37,719 nt of DNA from Planctomycetaceae bacterium. GTDB taxonomy: Bacteria; Planctomycetota; Planctomycetia; Planctomycetales; Planctomycetaceae. The stretch spans positions 1-37,719 of the forward strand of contig JANQQW010000129.1 in NCBI GenBank assembly GCA_028284885.1, written 5' to 3'. A program made the translations under genes and the position numbers. Shown in pieces: positions 23,890-32,907 of this stretch (position 1 is its first letter; every line of letters begins with the position of its first letter). The notes beneath the pieces are model-generated. The model worked only from the letters and a program-made list of their open reading frames with translations. It was not told where the DNA came from and searched no databases.

Positions 23890-24501
23890 ATGACCGAGCA
23901 GAAAGCGACCAACGTCACCTGGCACGATCACCGCGTCTCCAAGGAGGAGCGTGTCGCCCTCAACGGGCACAAGGGGGCCGTGTTGTGGTTCACCGGGCTC
24001 TCCGGCTGCGGCAAGAGCACCGTCGCCAACACCGTGGACCACCTGCTGCACCAGCGGAAGGCCCACACCTTCGTGCTGGACGGCGACAACATCCGCATGG
24101 GCCTCAACAAGAACCTCGGCTTCTCCCCGGAGGACCGCACCGAGAACATCCGCCGCATCGGCGAGGTGTCGAAGCTGTTCGCCGAGGCCGGCATCATCGT
24201 GACGACCGCCTTCATCTCGCCCTACCGCGAGGACCGTGACAAGGTCCGCGAACTGCTCGGCGAGGGCGAGTTCATCGAGATCTACGTCAAGGCGTCGCTG
24301 GAGACCTGCGAGGCCCGCGACCCGAAGGGCCTGTACAAGAAGGCCCGGGCCGGCGAGATCAAGGGCTTCACCGGCATCGACGCCCCGTACGAGGAGCCGG
24401 AGAACGCCGAGCTCGTGCTCGACTCCGACAACAAGGGGATCGACGACCTGGCCGCCGAGGTCGTCGCGTACCTCGACGAGAAGGGCTACCTCTCGGCCTG
24501 A
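23890..24501 (+). CDS. cysC: Adenylyl-sulfate kinase
   Basis: The 203-residue enzyme phosphorylates APS to PAPS. The P-loop GLSGCGKST sits at 36-44, [30 protein letters not shown] follows as the APS-binding segment, and [11 protein letters not shown] and [16 protein letters not shown] complete the family pattern. The length is that of stand-alone CysC rather than the Sat-CysC fusion. It sits 226 bp downstream of sat on the same strand, and a hairpin and repeats occupy the gap. Together the two genes form the sulfate-activation module that feeds sulfation or assimilatory reduction. Confidence 0.96.
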   Translation: MTEQKATNVTWHDHRVSKEERVALNGHKGAVLWFTGLSGCGKSTVANTVDHLLHQRKAHTFVLDGDNIRMGLNKNLGFSPEDRTENIRRIGEVSKLFAEAGIIVTTAFISPYREDRDKVRELLGEGEFIEIYVKASLETCEARDPKGLYKKARAGEIKGFTGIDAPYEEPENAELVLDSDNKGIDDLAAEVVAYLDEKGYLSA

Positions 24502-24551
24502 CGATCGATTCGCCGTTGACGCCGACGAGACGCGAGACATACGGTCTCGGT

Positions 24552-24779
24552 ATGGACTACCGCGACCGCATCACGATCGAGCCGGGCAAACTCGGCGGCA
24601 AGCCCTGCGTGCGGGGTCTGCGAATCGCCGTGTACGACGTGCTCGACTACCTCGCCGGTGGCATGACGCCAGAGGCGATCGTCGCCGACTTCCCGGACCT
24701 CGAAGTCGAGGACATTCGGGCCTGCTTGGCGTTCGCGGCCGATCGTGAGCGGCGACTCGTGTCGATCCCGCCGTCGTGA
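24552..24779 (+). CDS. DUF433 family antitoxin
   Basis: The 75-residue protein (MDYRDRITIEPGKLGGKPCVRGLRIAVYDVLDYLAGGMTP...) matches DUF433, a small winged-helix family that commonly precedes a DUF5615 PIN-like gene. The sequence 'gKPcirGtRi.v..il..la.G.s.eeil.dyP.L...di' is well conserved here. It would bind DNA and neutralise the partner. The stop overlaps the start of the next gene by four bases (GTGA), so translation is probably coupled. It lies 50 bp after cysC on the same strand. Confidence 0.88.
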   Translation: MDYRDRITIEPGKLGGKPCVRGLRIAVYDVLDYLAGGMTPEAIVADFPDLEVEDIRACLAFAADRERRLVSIPPS

Positions 24780-25108
24780 GTCTGCTGTTCGACCAGAATC
24801 TCTCGTTCCGGCTTGCCGTCGGACTGGTCGATCTGTTTCCCGGTTGCGTCCATGGTCGTGACGTCGGCCTCGGGAGCGCCGACGACGACGTGGTCTGGGA
24901 GTTTGCGCTGCACGGCGACCTCGCGATCGTCTCCAAGGACGGCGACTTCCACCAGAGGAGCCTGCTGTCCGGGCATCCGCCGAAGGTCGTCTGGATCCGA
25001 CTGGGCAACTGCACGACCGACGACGTCGAGACTCTGATCCGGACGCACTCGGACGACATCCGACGCTTTCTGCAGGACGCCGAGTCGTCGTTTCTCGCTC
25101 TCGGTTGA
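24776..25108 (+). CDS. DUF5615 PIN-like toxin
   Basis: Starting with GTG at 24776, the product has 110 residues: SLLFDQNLSFRLAVGLVDLFPGCVH at the start, VGLGSADDDVVWEFAL in the middle, VSKDGDFHQRSLLSGHPPKVVWIRLGNC later. Asp6, the DDDVVWEFA segment and the KDGDF acidic pair match the PIN-like DUF5615 family. It is the putative nuclease toxin of the DUF433 pair. The tandem four-base overlap and the domain pairing support a toxin-antitoxin module. No mobile element is seen around it. Confidence 0.85.
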   Translation: MSLLFDQNLSFRLAVGLVDLFPGCVHGRDVGLGSADDDVVWEFALHGDLAIVSKDGDFHQRSLLSGHPPKVVWIRLGNCTTDDVETLIRTHSDDIRRFLQDAESSFLALG

Positions 25109-25189
25109 TTCCCGGGAACTCCGCCGCACCGCGTGCGTCCCTAGGGGTGAACGAGAGCGAACCCTCATCACCCCGGGAGAGCGTACGCG

Positions 25190-26434
25190 ATGTCGAAGCA
25201 GCCCGAGTCGAAGCGTTGGTGGGCCTTGTCGCTGGCGGCGTTGGTGGCCGTCGGCCCGAACGTGATGGCGGACGACGAGGCCCCCGCCGAACCGGCGACG
25301 CCCGCCGCCGAGGCGTCCGAGAAGCCGGCCGCGGAGGAGACGGCAGAGGAGACCGCCGAGGCCGGCCCGAGTGTCGAGGTCGTCTTCGTGCTGGACACCA
25401 CCGGCAGCATGGGCGGGCTGATCGCCGCGGCGAAGGAGAAGGTCTGGGCGATCGCCAACACGCTCGCCACCGCGAAGCCCACGCCGACCATCAAGATGGG
25501 CCTCGTCGCCTACCGGGACCGCAAGGACGAGTACGTCACCAAGGTCACCGACCTCACCGACGACCTCGACGCCGTCTACAAGGAGCTGATGGGCTTCAAG
25601 GCGAACGGCGGCGGCGACGGGCCGGAGAGCGTGAACCAGGGGCTTCACGAGGCGATCACCAAGATCAAGTGGAGCAAGGACGACAAGACGTACCGCGTGG
25701 TCTTCCTCGTCGGCGACGCCGAGCCGCACATGGACTACGAGGACGACGTGAAGTACCCCGACGTCTGCGAGCTGGCCGCCAAGGCGGAGATCGTGATCAA
25801 CACGATCCAGTGTGGCAACAACGCCGGGGCCACGCCGCACTGGACCAAGATCGCCTCGCTCGCCGAGGGCTCGTACTTCAAGGTCGAGCAGTCCGGCGGC
25901 GCGATTCTGACGGCCACGCCGTTCGACAAGGAACTCGCCGACCTCTCCGGCAAGCTGGGCGCGACCCGCGTCTACTACGGCGAGGAGAAGAAGCGAAAGG
26001 CCCTCGCCGACAAGGCCGAGGAAGCCGACGCCCTCGCCGAAGACGCGCCGGCCCCGACGGCTGCCCGCCGTGCCGCCTTCCTCGCCAAGGGGGCCGGCAA
26101 GAAGGCCCTCGTCGGTGAGAGCGAACTCGTCGAGGAGGTCACCTCCGGCCGCGTGAAGCTCGACGCGATCGAGGAGAAGAAGCTCCCCGAGAAGCTGCAG
26201 AAGATGAAGCCGGCGGAGCGGAAGGCCTATGTCGAGAAGCAGGCGAAGGAGCGGGCCGAGATCCAGAAGAAGATCGCCGAGATCGACGCCAAGCGGCAGG
26301 CCTACATCAAGGCCGAGCTCGAGAAGAAGGCGAAGGACGGCAAGAAGGACTCGCTCGACGACGCCATCTACAAGTCGATCAAGAAGCAGGCCGCCGAACG
26401 CGGCCTCAAGTACGAAGGCGGCCCCGAGTTCTGA
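25190..26434 (+). CDS. Exported VWA domain protein with coiled-coil tail
   Basis: The 414-residue protein has a Sec signal peptide (MSKQPESKRWWALSLAALVAVGPNVMA, then DDE), an acidic Ala/Glu-rich linker to about residue 60, and a von Willebrand factor A domain. Its MIDAS site starts with DTTGSM at 69-74 and continues with the GGGDGPESVNQGLHEAI segment. The C-terminal 130 residues are Lys/Glu/Ala-rich and likely form a coiled coil. The domain binds divalent metal and usually a protein partner, and the location should be periplasmic. A GGGAGA ribosome-binding site precedes the ATG. A strong terminator lies 27 bp past the stop. Confidence 0.88.
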   Translation: MSKQPESKRWWALSLAALVAVGPNVMADDEAPAEPATPAAEASEKPAAEETAEETAEAGPSVEVVFVLDTTGSMGGLIAAAKEKVWAIANTLATAKPTPTIKMGLVAYRDRKDEYVTKVTDLTDDLDAVYKELMGFKANGGGDGPESVNQGLHEAITKIKWSKDDKTYRVVFLVGDAEPHMDYEDDVKYPDVCELAAKAEIVINTIQCGNNAGATPHWTKIASLAEGSYFKVEQSGGAILTATPFDKELADLSGKLGATRVYYGEEKKRKALADKAEEADALAEDAPAPTAARRAAFLAKGAGKKALVGESELVEEVTSGRVKLDAIEEKKLPEKLQKMKPAERKAYVEKQAKERAEIQKKIAEIDAKRQAYIKAELEKKAKDGKKDSLDDAIYKSIKKQAAERGLKYEGGPEF

Positions 26435-26461
26435 GCGGTCGCGATCTCACCGCGTGAATCC

Positions 26462-26493
26462 GAAGCCCGGCATCTCTCAAGATGCCGGGCTTC
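26462..26493 (+). terminator. Intrinsic terminator after the VWA gene
   Basis: GAAGCCCGGCATC (26462-26474), loop TCTCAA, and GATGCCGGGCTTC (26481-26493) form a perfect 13-bp GC-rich stem, followed by TTCGCT. It lies 27 bp past the VWA stop. The stem motif AGCCCGG/CCGGGCT also occurs in the weaker hairpin at 3629-3656. Confidence 0.85.
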
Positions 26494-26512
26494 TTCGCTA
26501 CTGACGGCCGTA

Positions 26513-26644
26513 GGTGCCACGGGCGTCTCGCCCGTGCCTGGGCCGCTCGCAGCCTATACGCCGATCGCTCGACTGACTCGGAACACGGACTAACCCGTAG
26601 CGTTCAAGCCTTCGTTGCCACAGAGCACTGGCCGAAGGCCAGTG
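26513..26644. repeat. Two short palindromes in the spacer before the HEPN gene
   Basis: CACGGGCG (26518-26525) and CGCCCGTG (26529-26536) form an 8-bp hairpin. CACTGGCC (26626-26633) and GGCCAGTG (26637-26644) form another with a GAA loop. Both sit beside GCCAC/GTGGCAC words, suggesting the same class of dispersed palindrome. They lie between the convergent VWA and HEPN-type genes. Confidence 0.55.
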
Positions 26645-26666
26645 GCACCCGGCGTTTGCTGCCGCC

Positions 26667-27647
26667 CTAGATCAGCCGCCCGTCGATCACACTGTATCTT
26701 GCCCGTTGGATGTCCGTTGGCCTCAGCCCAAGCTGGACGCACACGAGGGAGTCCACGCACGCCTGTAGGAAACGATAGGTGCGACCGATGTCGGGATGTG
26801 TGACAACCGACGGACTCAGGTATTCGTGAGTCAGTTGGTTCCGGTAGTGGAAACACTGAAGGTCTTGGTCGGTATAGTTAGTTCGAGCGTGCAACACTCC
26901 GTCAACGAACTTTCGCAGCGTGGCGGAGTTGCGCCGCACCCCTAGCACCGACTTGATGCGTGTGTACTCAGCGTCGTTGCAACTTGGGGCACCGAGCGTG
27001 GCACCGAATGCTTCAAGAATGCGGAAGAACGATTCGATTCGCTCGTAGGCATATGGCAGATTCAGGGACTCGTTGTACCGAAGCAGCAACATCCCGGCCG
27101 TATTCCGATCCTCTTCGCTGACTGAGGAGAGATGGGTCATGGCCTGGGTCAGCCGAATCCCCGTTTGCTCTACCGGGACCGTGAGCGGCCCGTGGGAAAC
27201 CGAATCGACCCACGAGGCTGCCATTCCCATCCCCAATAAGATCGCCTGCGATCGGCGTGGGCGAATGTGTACGTGGTTGACGACTACCCTCCGACGCTGG
27301 AAGAACGTGAGAACGAGTGAGTACGTCGTTCTTATGAAGCTACTGACCCAGTCCGAGTAGATGTTGGCATATTGTTCGTTGTAGTCGGGGTACGAAACGC
27401 GGAGTGTGCCCGTCCTCACGCATGCACGATGATTGAACCCGGGTGTTTGGCGATTCCCCTGAGAGTTGCGAGTCTCGTGCTCTTGTTCACGTTGGAACTC
27501 GTCGTCCGAGTTGAGCAAGGAGAAATGGACGGGGAATGGAGGAGTGGTGCGGTGTGCGTCCTCAAACCTCCAAGATGTGGAGATTGGGGTGTCGAGCACT
27601 CGGCCGAACCGTAGGTTGAGTACCGCAGAACTGGAAGTGCACCACAT
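26667..27647 (-). CDS. Uncharacterised protein with HEPN-type RNxxxH motif
   Basis: The 326-residue product has no strong family match that I can name. A helical region (YERIESFFRILEAFGA, 201-215) precedes a C-terminal segment with Arg269-Asn-Gln-Leu-Thr-His274, which fits the R(N/D/H)xxxH motif of HEPN ribonucleases. The context resembles Apea-like HEPN proteins, where 'RiE..frilEal' precedes 'yRN.ltH'. The N-terminal half (VSYPDYNEQYANIYSDWVSSFIRTTYSLVL) is unrecognised. Hand-counted G+C near this gene is about 55%, against about 72% in the DNA polymerase gene downstream, which suggests transfer. No ribosome-binding site is seen; the real start may be further inside. Confidence 0.65.
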   Translation of the reverse strand: MWCTSSSAVLNLRFGRVLDTPISTSWRFEDAHRTTPPFPVHFSLLNSDDEFQREQEHETRNSQGNRQTPGFNHRACVRTGTLRVSYPDYNEQYANIYSDWVSSFIRTTYSLVLTFFQRRRVVVNHVHIRPRRSQAILLGMGMAASWVDSVSHGPLTVPVEQTGIRLTQAMTHLSSVSEEDRNTAGMLLLRYNESLNLPYAYERIESFFRILEAFGATLGAPSCNDAEYTRIKSVLGVRRNSATLRKFVDGVLHARTNYTDQDLQCFHYRNQLTHEYLSPSVVTHPDIGRTYRFLQACVDSLVCVQLGLRPTDIQRARYSVIDGRLI

Positions 27648-27972
27648 GTTCAGTCACTCGGCAATAGGGATGGTGTCCCGACACATTCACTCGCCATTGG
27701 TTTGCTTGGGTGCGGTGCAATTGCATCGGGGACCACTCGGGGCTCGCAACGGTTCTGGACGCTCCCTGCATGTACGCTGGATGATTGATCGACTCGGAAT
27801 GCGGTGCAACGGCCAGCGAGCAAGTCCTATCTGTGGGCGAACGATGGCTCGACATCAGTGCCACCCATGCCCCGATGTCCTGCGGCTCCTACCGGCCCGA
27901 TCCTCGCCCCGCTAGAGTGCCGTCGGGAGGGCGTCCGCGGGCGTCCGCTCGTTCTCGCATCGAGCCGACTTC
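27648..27972. other. Gene-free stretch in lower-GC patch
   Basis: These 325 bp separate the divergent HEPN-type gene and polA. No open frame here has persuasive similarity or codon use. It presumably carries the promoters of both flanking genes. Base composition rises towards polA, so the low-GC patch ends within this stretch. Confidence 0.5.
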
Positions 27973-30696
27973 ATGCCGAAGAAGAAGCCGAAGACGGAGG
28001 CGGCGGAGACGCTGTTCCTCATCGACGCCTACTCGCTGATCTTCCAAGTCTACTACGCCATCCGGCAGCCGATGACCGGGACGCGGGGGCAGCCGACGAA
28101 TGCCGTGTTCGGCTTCACCGGCGACGTGCGGCACCTGCTGAACGACGTGGGGGCGACGCACCTCGTCTGCTGCATGGACGCCCCGGCCACCGAGGAGGCC
28201 CCGCACGCCCGCGTGGAGATGTACGAGGAGTACAAGGCCCAACGGGAGGAGATGCCGACCGACCTCGTGCCGCAGATCCCGATGATCCTCGACGTCGTCG
28301 AGGGGTACCGCATCCCGATCGTGCAGTGCCCCGGCTGGGAGGCGGACGACGTGATCGCGACGCTGGCGAAGCGCGGGACCGACGCCGGGCTCGACGTGCG
28401 GATCGTCTCCAGCGACAAGGACTGCCGGCAGCTGCTGGGGCCGCGGGTCTCCATGTACAACATCCGCAAGAAGCAGTACTTCGGCCCGGACGAGCTGCTG
28501 GAGGACTGGGGCGTCACGCCGGACCGGGTGATCGACTTCCAGGCCCTCGTCGGCGACAGCGTCGACAACGTGCCGGGCGTCCCGCTCGTCGGCCCGAAGA
28601 AGGCCCAGACGCTGCTCGAGACGTTCGGCACGCTCGACGAGGTGCTCGCCCACGCCGACGAGGCGCCCGGCAAGAAGCTGCGTGAGAACCTCGTCACGTT
28701 CGCCGACCAGGCCCGGCTGTCGCGGGAACTCGTCACGCTGCGAACCGACCTGCCGCTGGAGTTCGACCTCGACGAGGCGAAGGTCGTCGAGCCGAACCAC
28801 GACCGGCTGTTCGAGCTGTTCACCGACTTCGGCTTCCGCCGCTACGCCGACGAGGCGAGCAAGCAGGCGCTGGAGGCGAAGGTGACCGACGACCACGAAC
28901 GCGAGTGGCACTGCCTCCGCACGGCCGAGCAGTTCGAGTCGTTCCTCGCCGACCTGAAGGAGCAGCCGCGAATCTGCGTCGACCTGGAGACGACGAACCA
29001 GGACGCGATGCGGGCCGACATCGTCGGCTGGGCGATCTGCTGGGAGCCGAACGTGGCGTGGTACCTGCCGGTCGACGGCCCGGGCGGCGAGGAGACGCTC
29101 GACGGCGAGACGGTGCTCGCGGCGCTCAAGCCTGTGCTCGAAGACCCCGACGTGCAGATCGACAACCAGAACGTGAAGTACGACCTGCTCGTGCTCCGGC
29201 GGCACGGGGTGGAGGCGACCGGCGTGGGCGTCGATCCGATGATCGCCGACTACCTGCTGGACGCCGGGGCGCTGCAGCACGGGCTCGAAAAGCTGGCCAA
29301 GCAGTACCTGCTGCGGAAGACGATCCCGATCTCCGACCTGATCGGGAAGGGGAAGAAGCAGAAGACGATGTTCGACGTCGACGTTGACCGGGTCGCCGAG
29401 TACGCGACCGAGGACGCCGACGTCGCCCTGCAGGTGGCCGTGAAGCTCGAAGCGGAACTCAAGAAGCAGGAACTCTGGGACCTGTACTGGGACCTCGAGC
29501 GGCCGTTGATCCCGGTGTTGGTCGACGTGGAGTTCGCCGGCGTGCGAGTCGACGTCGAAGAGCTCGGGCGGCAGAGCGAGGGGCTCGCGGAACGGCTCGA
29601 CACACTGCTCGACGAGATCCACGAACTGGCCGGTCACGCCTTCAACCCGGACTCGCCGAAGCAGCTGGCGACCGTGCTGTTCGAGGAGCTGAAGCTCCCC
29701 AGCAAGAAGCGGACGAAGACCGGCTTCAGCACGGACGCCGACGTGCTGGAGCAGCTCGCCGCCCAGCACCCGCTGCCGGCGAAGGTGATCGAGCACCGGC
29801 AGCTGACGAAGCTCCGCGGGACGTACCTCGAAGCCCTGCCGAAGATGGTCAACCCGCACACGGGGAACGTGCACGCCAGCTTCAACCAGGCGGCGGCCGC
29901 GACCGGCCGGCTGAGTTCCAGCGACCCCAACCTGCAGAACATCCCCATCCGTACGGAGGAGGGCCGGCAGATCCGCAAGGCGTTCATCGCCTCCCGCGAG
30001 GGCTGGAAGCTCGTGTCGCTCGACTACTCGCAGATCGAGCTCCGGGTGCTGGCCCACTTCTGCGAGGACGAGGTGCTGCTGCAGGCGTTCGCGAACGGAG
30101 TCGACGTCCACCGGGCCGTCGCCGCCGAGATCTTCAGTGTGAAGCCCGAGGACGTGGACGCGGACCAACGGCGGATCGCGAAGGCGGTCAACTTCGGCGT
30201 GATCTACGGCCAGACGCCGTGGGGTCTCGCGGCCGCCCTGCGGATTCCGAAGGAGGAGGCGGAGGCGTTCATCGACGACTACTTCGAACGGCACTCGGCC
30301 GTCGATGCGTTCGTGGCCGACGTGCTGGCCGAGTGCAGTGCGACCGGGTACGCGACGACGATTCTCGGCCGCCGCCGCGAGATCGTCGGCATTCGCGGCA
30401 AGCGGCGGAAGATTCTCAACATGTCCGAGCGGACGGCCGTCAACACGGTCGTGCAGGGCTCGGCCGCGGATCTGATCAAGCGGGCGATGATCAACGTCCA
30501 CGCCCGCCTGAAGTCCGACGGCCACCCGGCGCGGATGCTGCTGCAGATCCACGACGAACTCGTCTTCGAGACCCCCGCCGAGGCGGCCGACGACCTGGTC
30601 GCCCTCGTCCGCCAGGAGATGACGGGCGCGATGGAGCTCCGGGTGCCGCTGGTCGTCGACGCGGGCGTCGGGGACAACTGGTTCGAGGCGCACTGA
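27973..30696 (+). CDS. polA: DNA polymerase I
   Basis: The 907-residue enzyme has all three activities represented. The 5' nuclease domain (about 12-290) includes FLIDAYSLIFQ, CMDAPATEEAPHARVEMYEEYKAQR and the HhH region VPGVPLVGPKKAQ. The 3'-5' exonuclease retains Asp337/Glu339 (DLETTN), Asp404 (VKYDLL) and Asp481 (YATEDAD), so proofreading should be active. The polymerase has motif A with Asp684 (LDYSQIE), motif B RRIAKAVNFGVIYG near 733-746 (Phe at the ribose-selective place, hence preference against dideoxynucleotides) and motif C HDE (860-862). It functions in replication and repair gap filling. Gene size and order are normal. Confidence 0.98.
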   Translation: MPKKKPKTEAAETLFLIDAYSLIFQVYYAIRQPMTGTRGQPTNAVFGFTGDVRHLLNDVGATHLVCCMDAPATEEAPHARVEMYEEYKAQREEMPTDLVPQIPMILDVVEGYRIPIVQCPGWEADDVIATLAKRGTDAGLDVRIVSSDKDCRQLLGPRVSMYNIRKKQYFGPDELLEDWGVTPDRVIDFQALVGDSVDNVPGVPLVGPKKAQTLLETFGTLDEVLAHADEAPGKKLRENLVTFADQARLSRELVTLRTDLPLEFDLDEAKVVEPNHDRLFELFTDFGFRRYADEASKQALEAKVTDDHEREWHCLRTAEQFESFLADLKEQPRICVDLETTNQDAMRADIVGWAICWEPNVAWYLPVDGPGGEETLDGETVLAALKPVLEDPDVQIDNQNVKYDLLVLRRHGVEATGVGVDPMIADYLLDAGALQHGLEKLAKQYLLRKTIPISDLIGKGKKQKTMFDVDVDRVAEYATEDADVALQVAVKLEAELKKQELWDLYWDLERPLIPVLVDVEFAGVRVDVEELGRQSEGLAERLDTLLDEIHELAGHAFNPDSPKQLATVLFEELKLPSKKRTKTGFSTDADVLEQLAAQHPLPAKVIEHRQLTKLRGTYLEALPKMVNPHTGNVHASFNQAAAATGRLSSSDPNLQNIPIRTEEGRQIRKAFIASREGWKLVSLDYSQIELRVLAHFCEDEVLLQAFANGVDVHRAVAAEIFSVKPEDVDADQRRIAKAVNFGVIYGQTPWGLAAALRIPKEEAEAFIDDYFERHSAVDAFVADVLAECSATGYATTILGRRREIVGIRGKRRKILNMSERTAVNTVVQGSAADLIKRAMINVHARLKSDGHPARMLLQIHDELVFETPAEAADDLVALVRQEMTGAMELRVPLVVDAGVGDNWFEAH

Positions 30697-30995
30697 CGAC
30701 GGCGAAGACGACTGTCGCGGGAGGTGGTTCGCTCGGCGTACAGCCTGACGCTTGATGCGCGGAAGGTCGGCGCGCTCGGCTGGTGACGCCTTCCCGGAAC
30801 GTCGGCGTCCTTCCCAGCCTGCCACGGCTCGCCAGTTGGCGTGACGTGCACAGCACGGAGCGAAGCTGGGCGGTTCGGTCGGTTGGAGGCGACGTGGTGG
30901 TCCACACTTCAGGCGACCGGAGGCGGGTTCCGATACGGAGTGAGTCCCTCTGACGTACCCGCCGTCCCGCCCCAATGGAATGGAGTGCCGAGTCG

Positions 30996-31808
30996 ATGAC
31001 ACAGCCGCCGAGTGACGTCGAGGACCGCCTTCGCCGAGCCGAGGAACAGGTCGAGGAGCTGGGCCGACGGCTCGTGCAGGCGCAGAAGCTCGGCTCGGTG
31101 GGCGAACTCGCGTCGTCGATCACACACGAGTTCAACAACGTGCTCATGACGGTCATCAACTACGCCAAGATGGGGCTGCGGCACGCCGACGACACGACCC
31201 GCGAGAAGGCCTTCAACAAGATTCTCGCGGCTGGCCAGCGGGCGGCGAAGATCACGACCGGGCTGCTCTCCTACGCCCGGAACGGCGGGGACCGACGAGA
31301 GGCGATCGACCTCGGGGAGGTGGTCCGCAGCGTGATCGTGCTCGTCGAGAAAGACCTGCAGATGCACCGCGTCCGGCTCGACCTGATGTTGGACGAGCAC
31401 CCGGTCGCCGAGTTGAACGTGAACCAGGTGCAGCAGGTGGTGCTGAACCTGATCGTGAACGCCCGGCAGGCGATGGACGCCGGTGGCCGGATCGTCGTTT
31501 CGGTGCACGAGAACACGGCCGACGGCATGGGCGAGATCGCCGTGAAGGACAGCGGCTGCGGCATCCCGGCCGACAAGCTGCCACGCATCTTCGACTCGTT
31601 CTTCACGACGAAGACGGCGGACGCCGGAGGGCAGGGGGGCACGGGACTCGGGCTCTCGATGTGCCGGGAGATCGTGGAGTCCCACCGCGGGCGGATTCGC
31701 GTGGAGAGCGTCGTCGGCCGCGGCACGACGTTCACGCTGCGGTTTCCGCTGGCGACGGCGTCGAACGAGAGCGGCAACGGGGACGCGTCGATGGCGAAGG
31801 CCGGTTGA
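30996..31808 (+). CDS. Orphan sensor histidine kinase without sensor domain
   Basis: The 270-residue protein starts at the ATG at 30996, which has GGAG about 10 bases upstream; an earlier ATG at 30975 lacks one. A short coiled coil (EDRLRRAEEQVEELGRRLVQAQKLGSVGELA) leads to the HisKA box with His44 (SITHEFNNVLMTVINYA). The HATPase domain has VLNLIVNARQAMD, VKDSGCGIP, FFTTK and GTGLGLSMCREIV. The layout matches PAS-less kinases of the NtrB/ZraS-like group. There is no transmembrane or sensory domain and no adjacent response regulator, so input and output partners are unknown. Confidence 0.88.
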   Translation: MTQPPSDVEDRLRRAEEQVEELGRRLVQAQKLGSVGELASSITHEFNNVLMTVINYAKMGLRHADDTTREKAFNKILAAGQRAAKITTGLLSYARNGGDRREAIDLGEVVRSVIVLVEKDLQMHRVRLDLMLDEHPVAELNVNQVQQVVLNLIVNARQAMDAGGRIVVSVHENTADGMGEIAVKDSGCGIPADKLPRIFDSFFTTKTADAGGQGGTGLGLSMCREIVESHRGRIRVESVVGRGTTFTLRFPLATASNESGNGDASMAKAG

Positions 31809-31826
31809 GGCGAACGCTGGGCGCGG

Positions 31827-32819
31827 TCAGCTCCGCTCGGCGATCTCCTTCTCGTGCCGCACGAGCAGCTTGACGCCGCGGAGCAGGCTGCCACGGGCGT
31901 CCTGAACGGCCGCGAGCGCCTCGACGAACTCCTCGTGGCGTTCGCTCACGAGGTGCGCGCCCGCCTCGCCTTGGGCAACCGTCTTGTTGAGCCGCACCAA
32001 GGCCACTTCGAGCCGGTCGCGAACGCCCTCGGCCAGTTCGTTGCAGGCACTCGCCAGCACGGCGGTCGTGTCGAACAGGGCTCGGCGGTCAGCCGCGCGT
32101 TCCTCGGGGTTCATCTTCGCTGCCGTGGTCGAGCCCGTCGCCTCCTTCGGCGTCGCCTTCGGAACCGGCTTGCGGCTGGCGACGAGTCGGCCGAAGGGGC
32201 TGAACGCGGTGCGGGCCTCGGCCGCCTTCTGCTCCGCCTTCGCCAACCCCCGCTGGGCCTTCGCGAAGCTCGGCTTGCGGCGAAGGGCCTCGTTGTAGTG
32301 CAGCACCGCCTGCTGGTGGTTCCCCATGTCCAGCAGCACGTTGGCGAGGTTGAGGTGGGCGTCCACCATGTCCGGGTCGCAGTCGAGCGCGTCGCGGTAG
32401 GCGGTGACGGCCATGGCGCGGTTGCCGGTCCCGCGGTGGGCAATCCCCATGTTGTAGTACGCGGCGGCGGACCGGCGGTCCCGCTGCAGGCCACGTCGCA
32501 AGGCCTCGATCGCGCCGCGGTAGTCCTTCGCGCGGTTGAGCACCGCTCCGAGGTTCACGTAGGCGTTCACGTCGGCTGGCCGCAGGCGGGTCAGCTGCTC
32601 GAAGTAGGTCTTCGCCTTGTCCAGTTGGTTGGCCGCGAAGCAGGCGGTGGCGAGGTTGAGGAGCGTCGTCGGGCAGTCCGGCTTGGCGGCCGCCTCGCTC
32701 TCCAGCAGGGCGATCGCCTCGTCGTAACGCCCCTTGCGGAGCAGGGTGCGTACGGTGGCAACGGACTCGTTCGATGTGACCTCGGACACGCTGGCCCTCT
32801 CGCGCTGAGGTCGCGGCAT
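31827..32819 (-). CDS. TPR repeat protein
   Basis: The 330-residue protein has five or so TPR units from about residue 19 to 205 (GRYDEAIALLESEAAAKPD, NQLDKAKTYFEQLTRLRPADVNAY, KDYRGAIEALRRGLQRDRRSAAAYY, GNRAMAVTAYRDALDCDPDMVDAH and GNHQQAVLHYNEALRRKPSFAKAQ). The C-terminal 120 residues lack an obvious fold. TPRs mediate protein-protein contacts; no enzymatic domain is seen. No signal peptide is present, so it is probably cytoplasmic. It converges on the histidine kinase gene, 18 bp away. Confidence 0.85.
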   Translation of the reverse strand: MPRPQRERASVSEVTSNESVATVRTLLRKGRYDEAIALLESEAAAKPDCPTTLLNLATACFAANQLDKAKTYFEQLTRLRPADVNAYVNLGAVLNRAKDYRGAIEALRRGLQRDRRSAAAYYNMGIAHRGTGNRAMAVTAYRDALDCDPDMVDAHLNLANVLLDMGNHQQAVLHYNEALRRKPSFAKAQRGLAKAEQKAAEARTAFSPFGRLVASRKPVPKATPKEATGSTTAAKMNPEERAADRRALFDTTAVLASACNELAEGVRDRLEVALVRLNKTVAQGEAGAHLVSERHEEFVEALAAVQDARGSLLRGVKLLVRHEKEIAERS

Positions 32820-32907
32820 CGCCGGGGAGACGTCCGGCCGGCTCGGCCGCGTCCAACCCGTCCAGTCTAAGGGAGATCCCCGAAGAATTGCTCCCCCAAA
32901 TCGAGAA

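Noticed and set aside
27889..31002. A 1037-codon minus-strand frame across polA
   Set aside because: Antisense shadow of DNA polymerase I, rich in Leu, Val, Arg and Asp with no recognisable domain.
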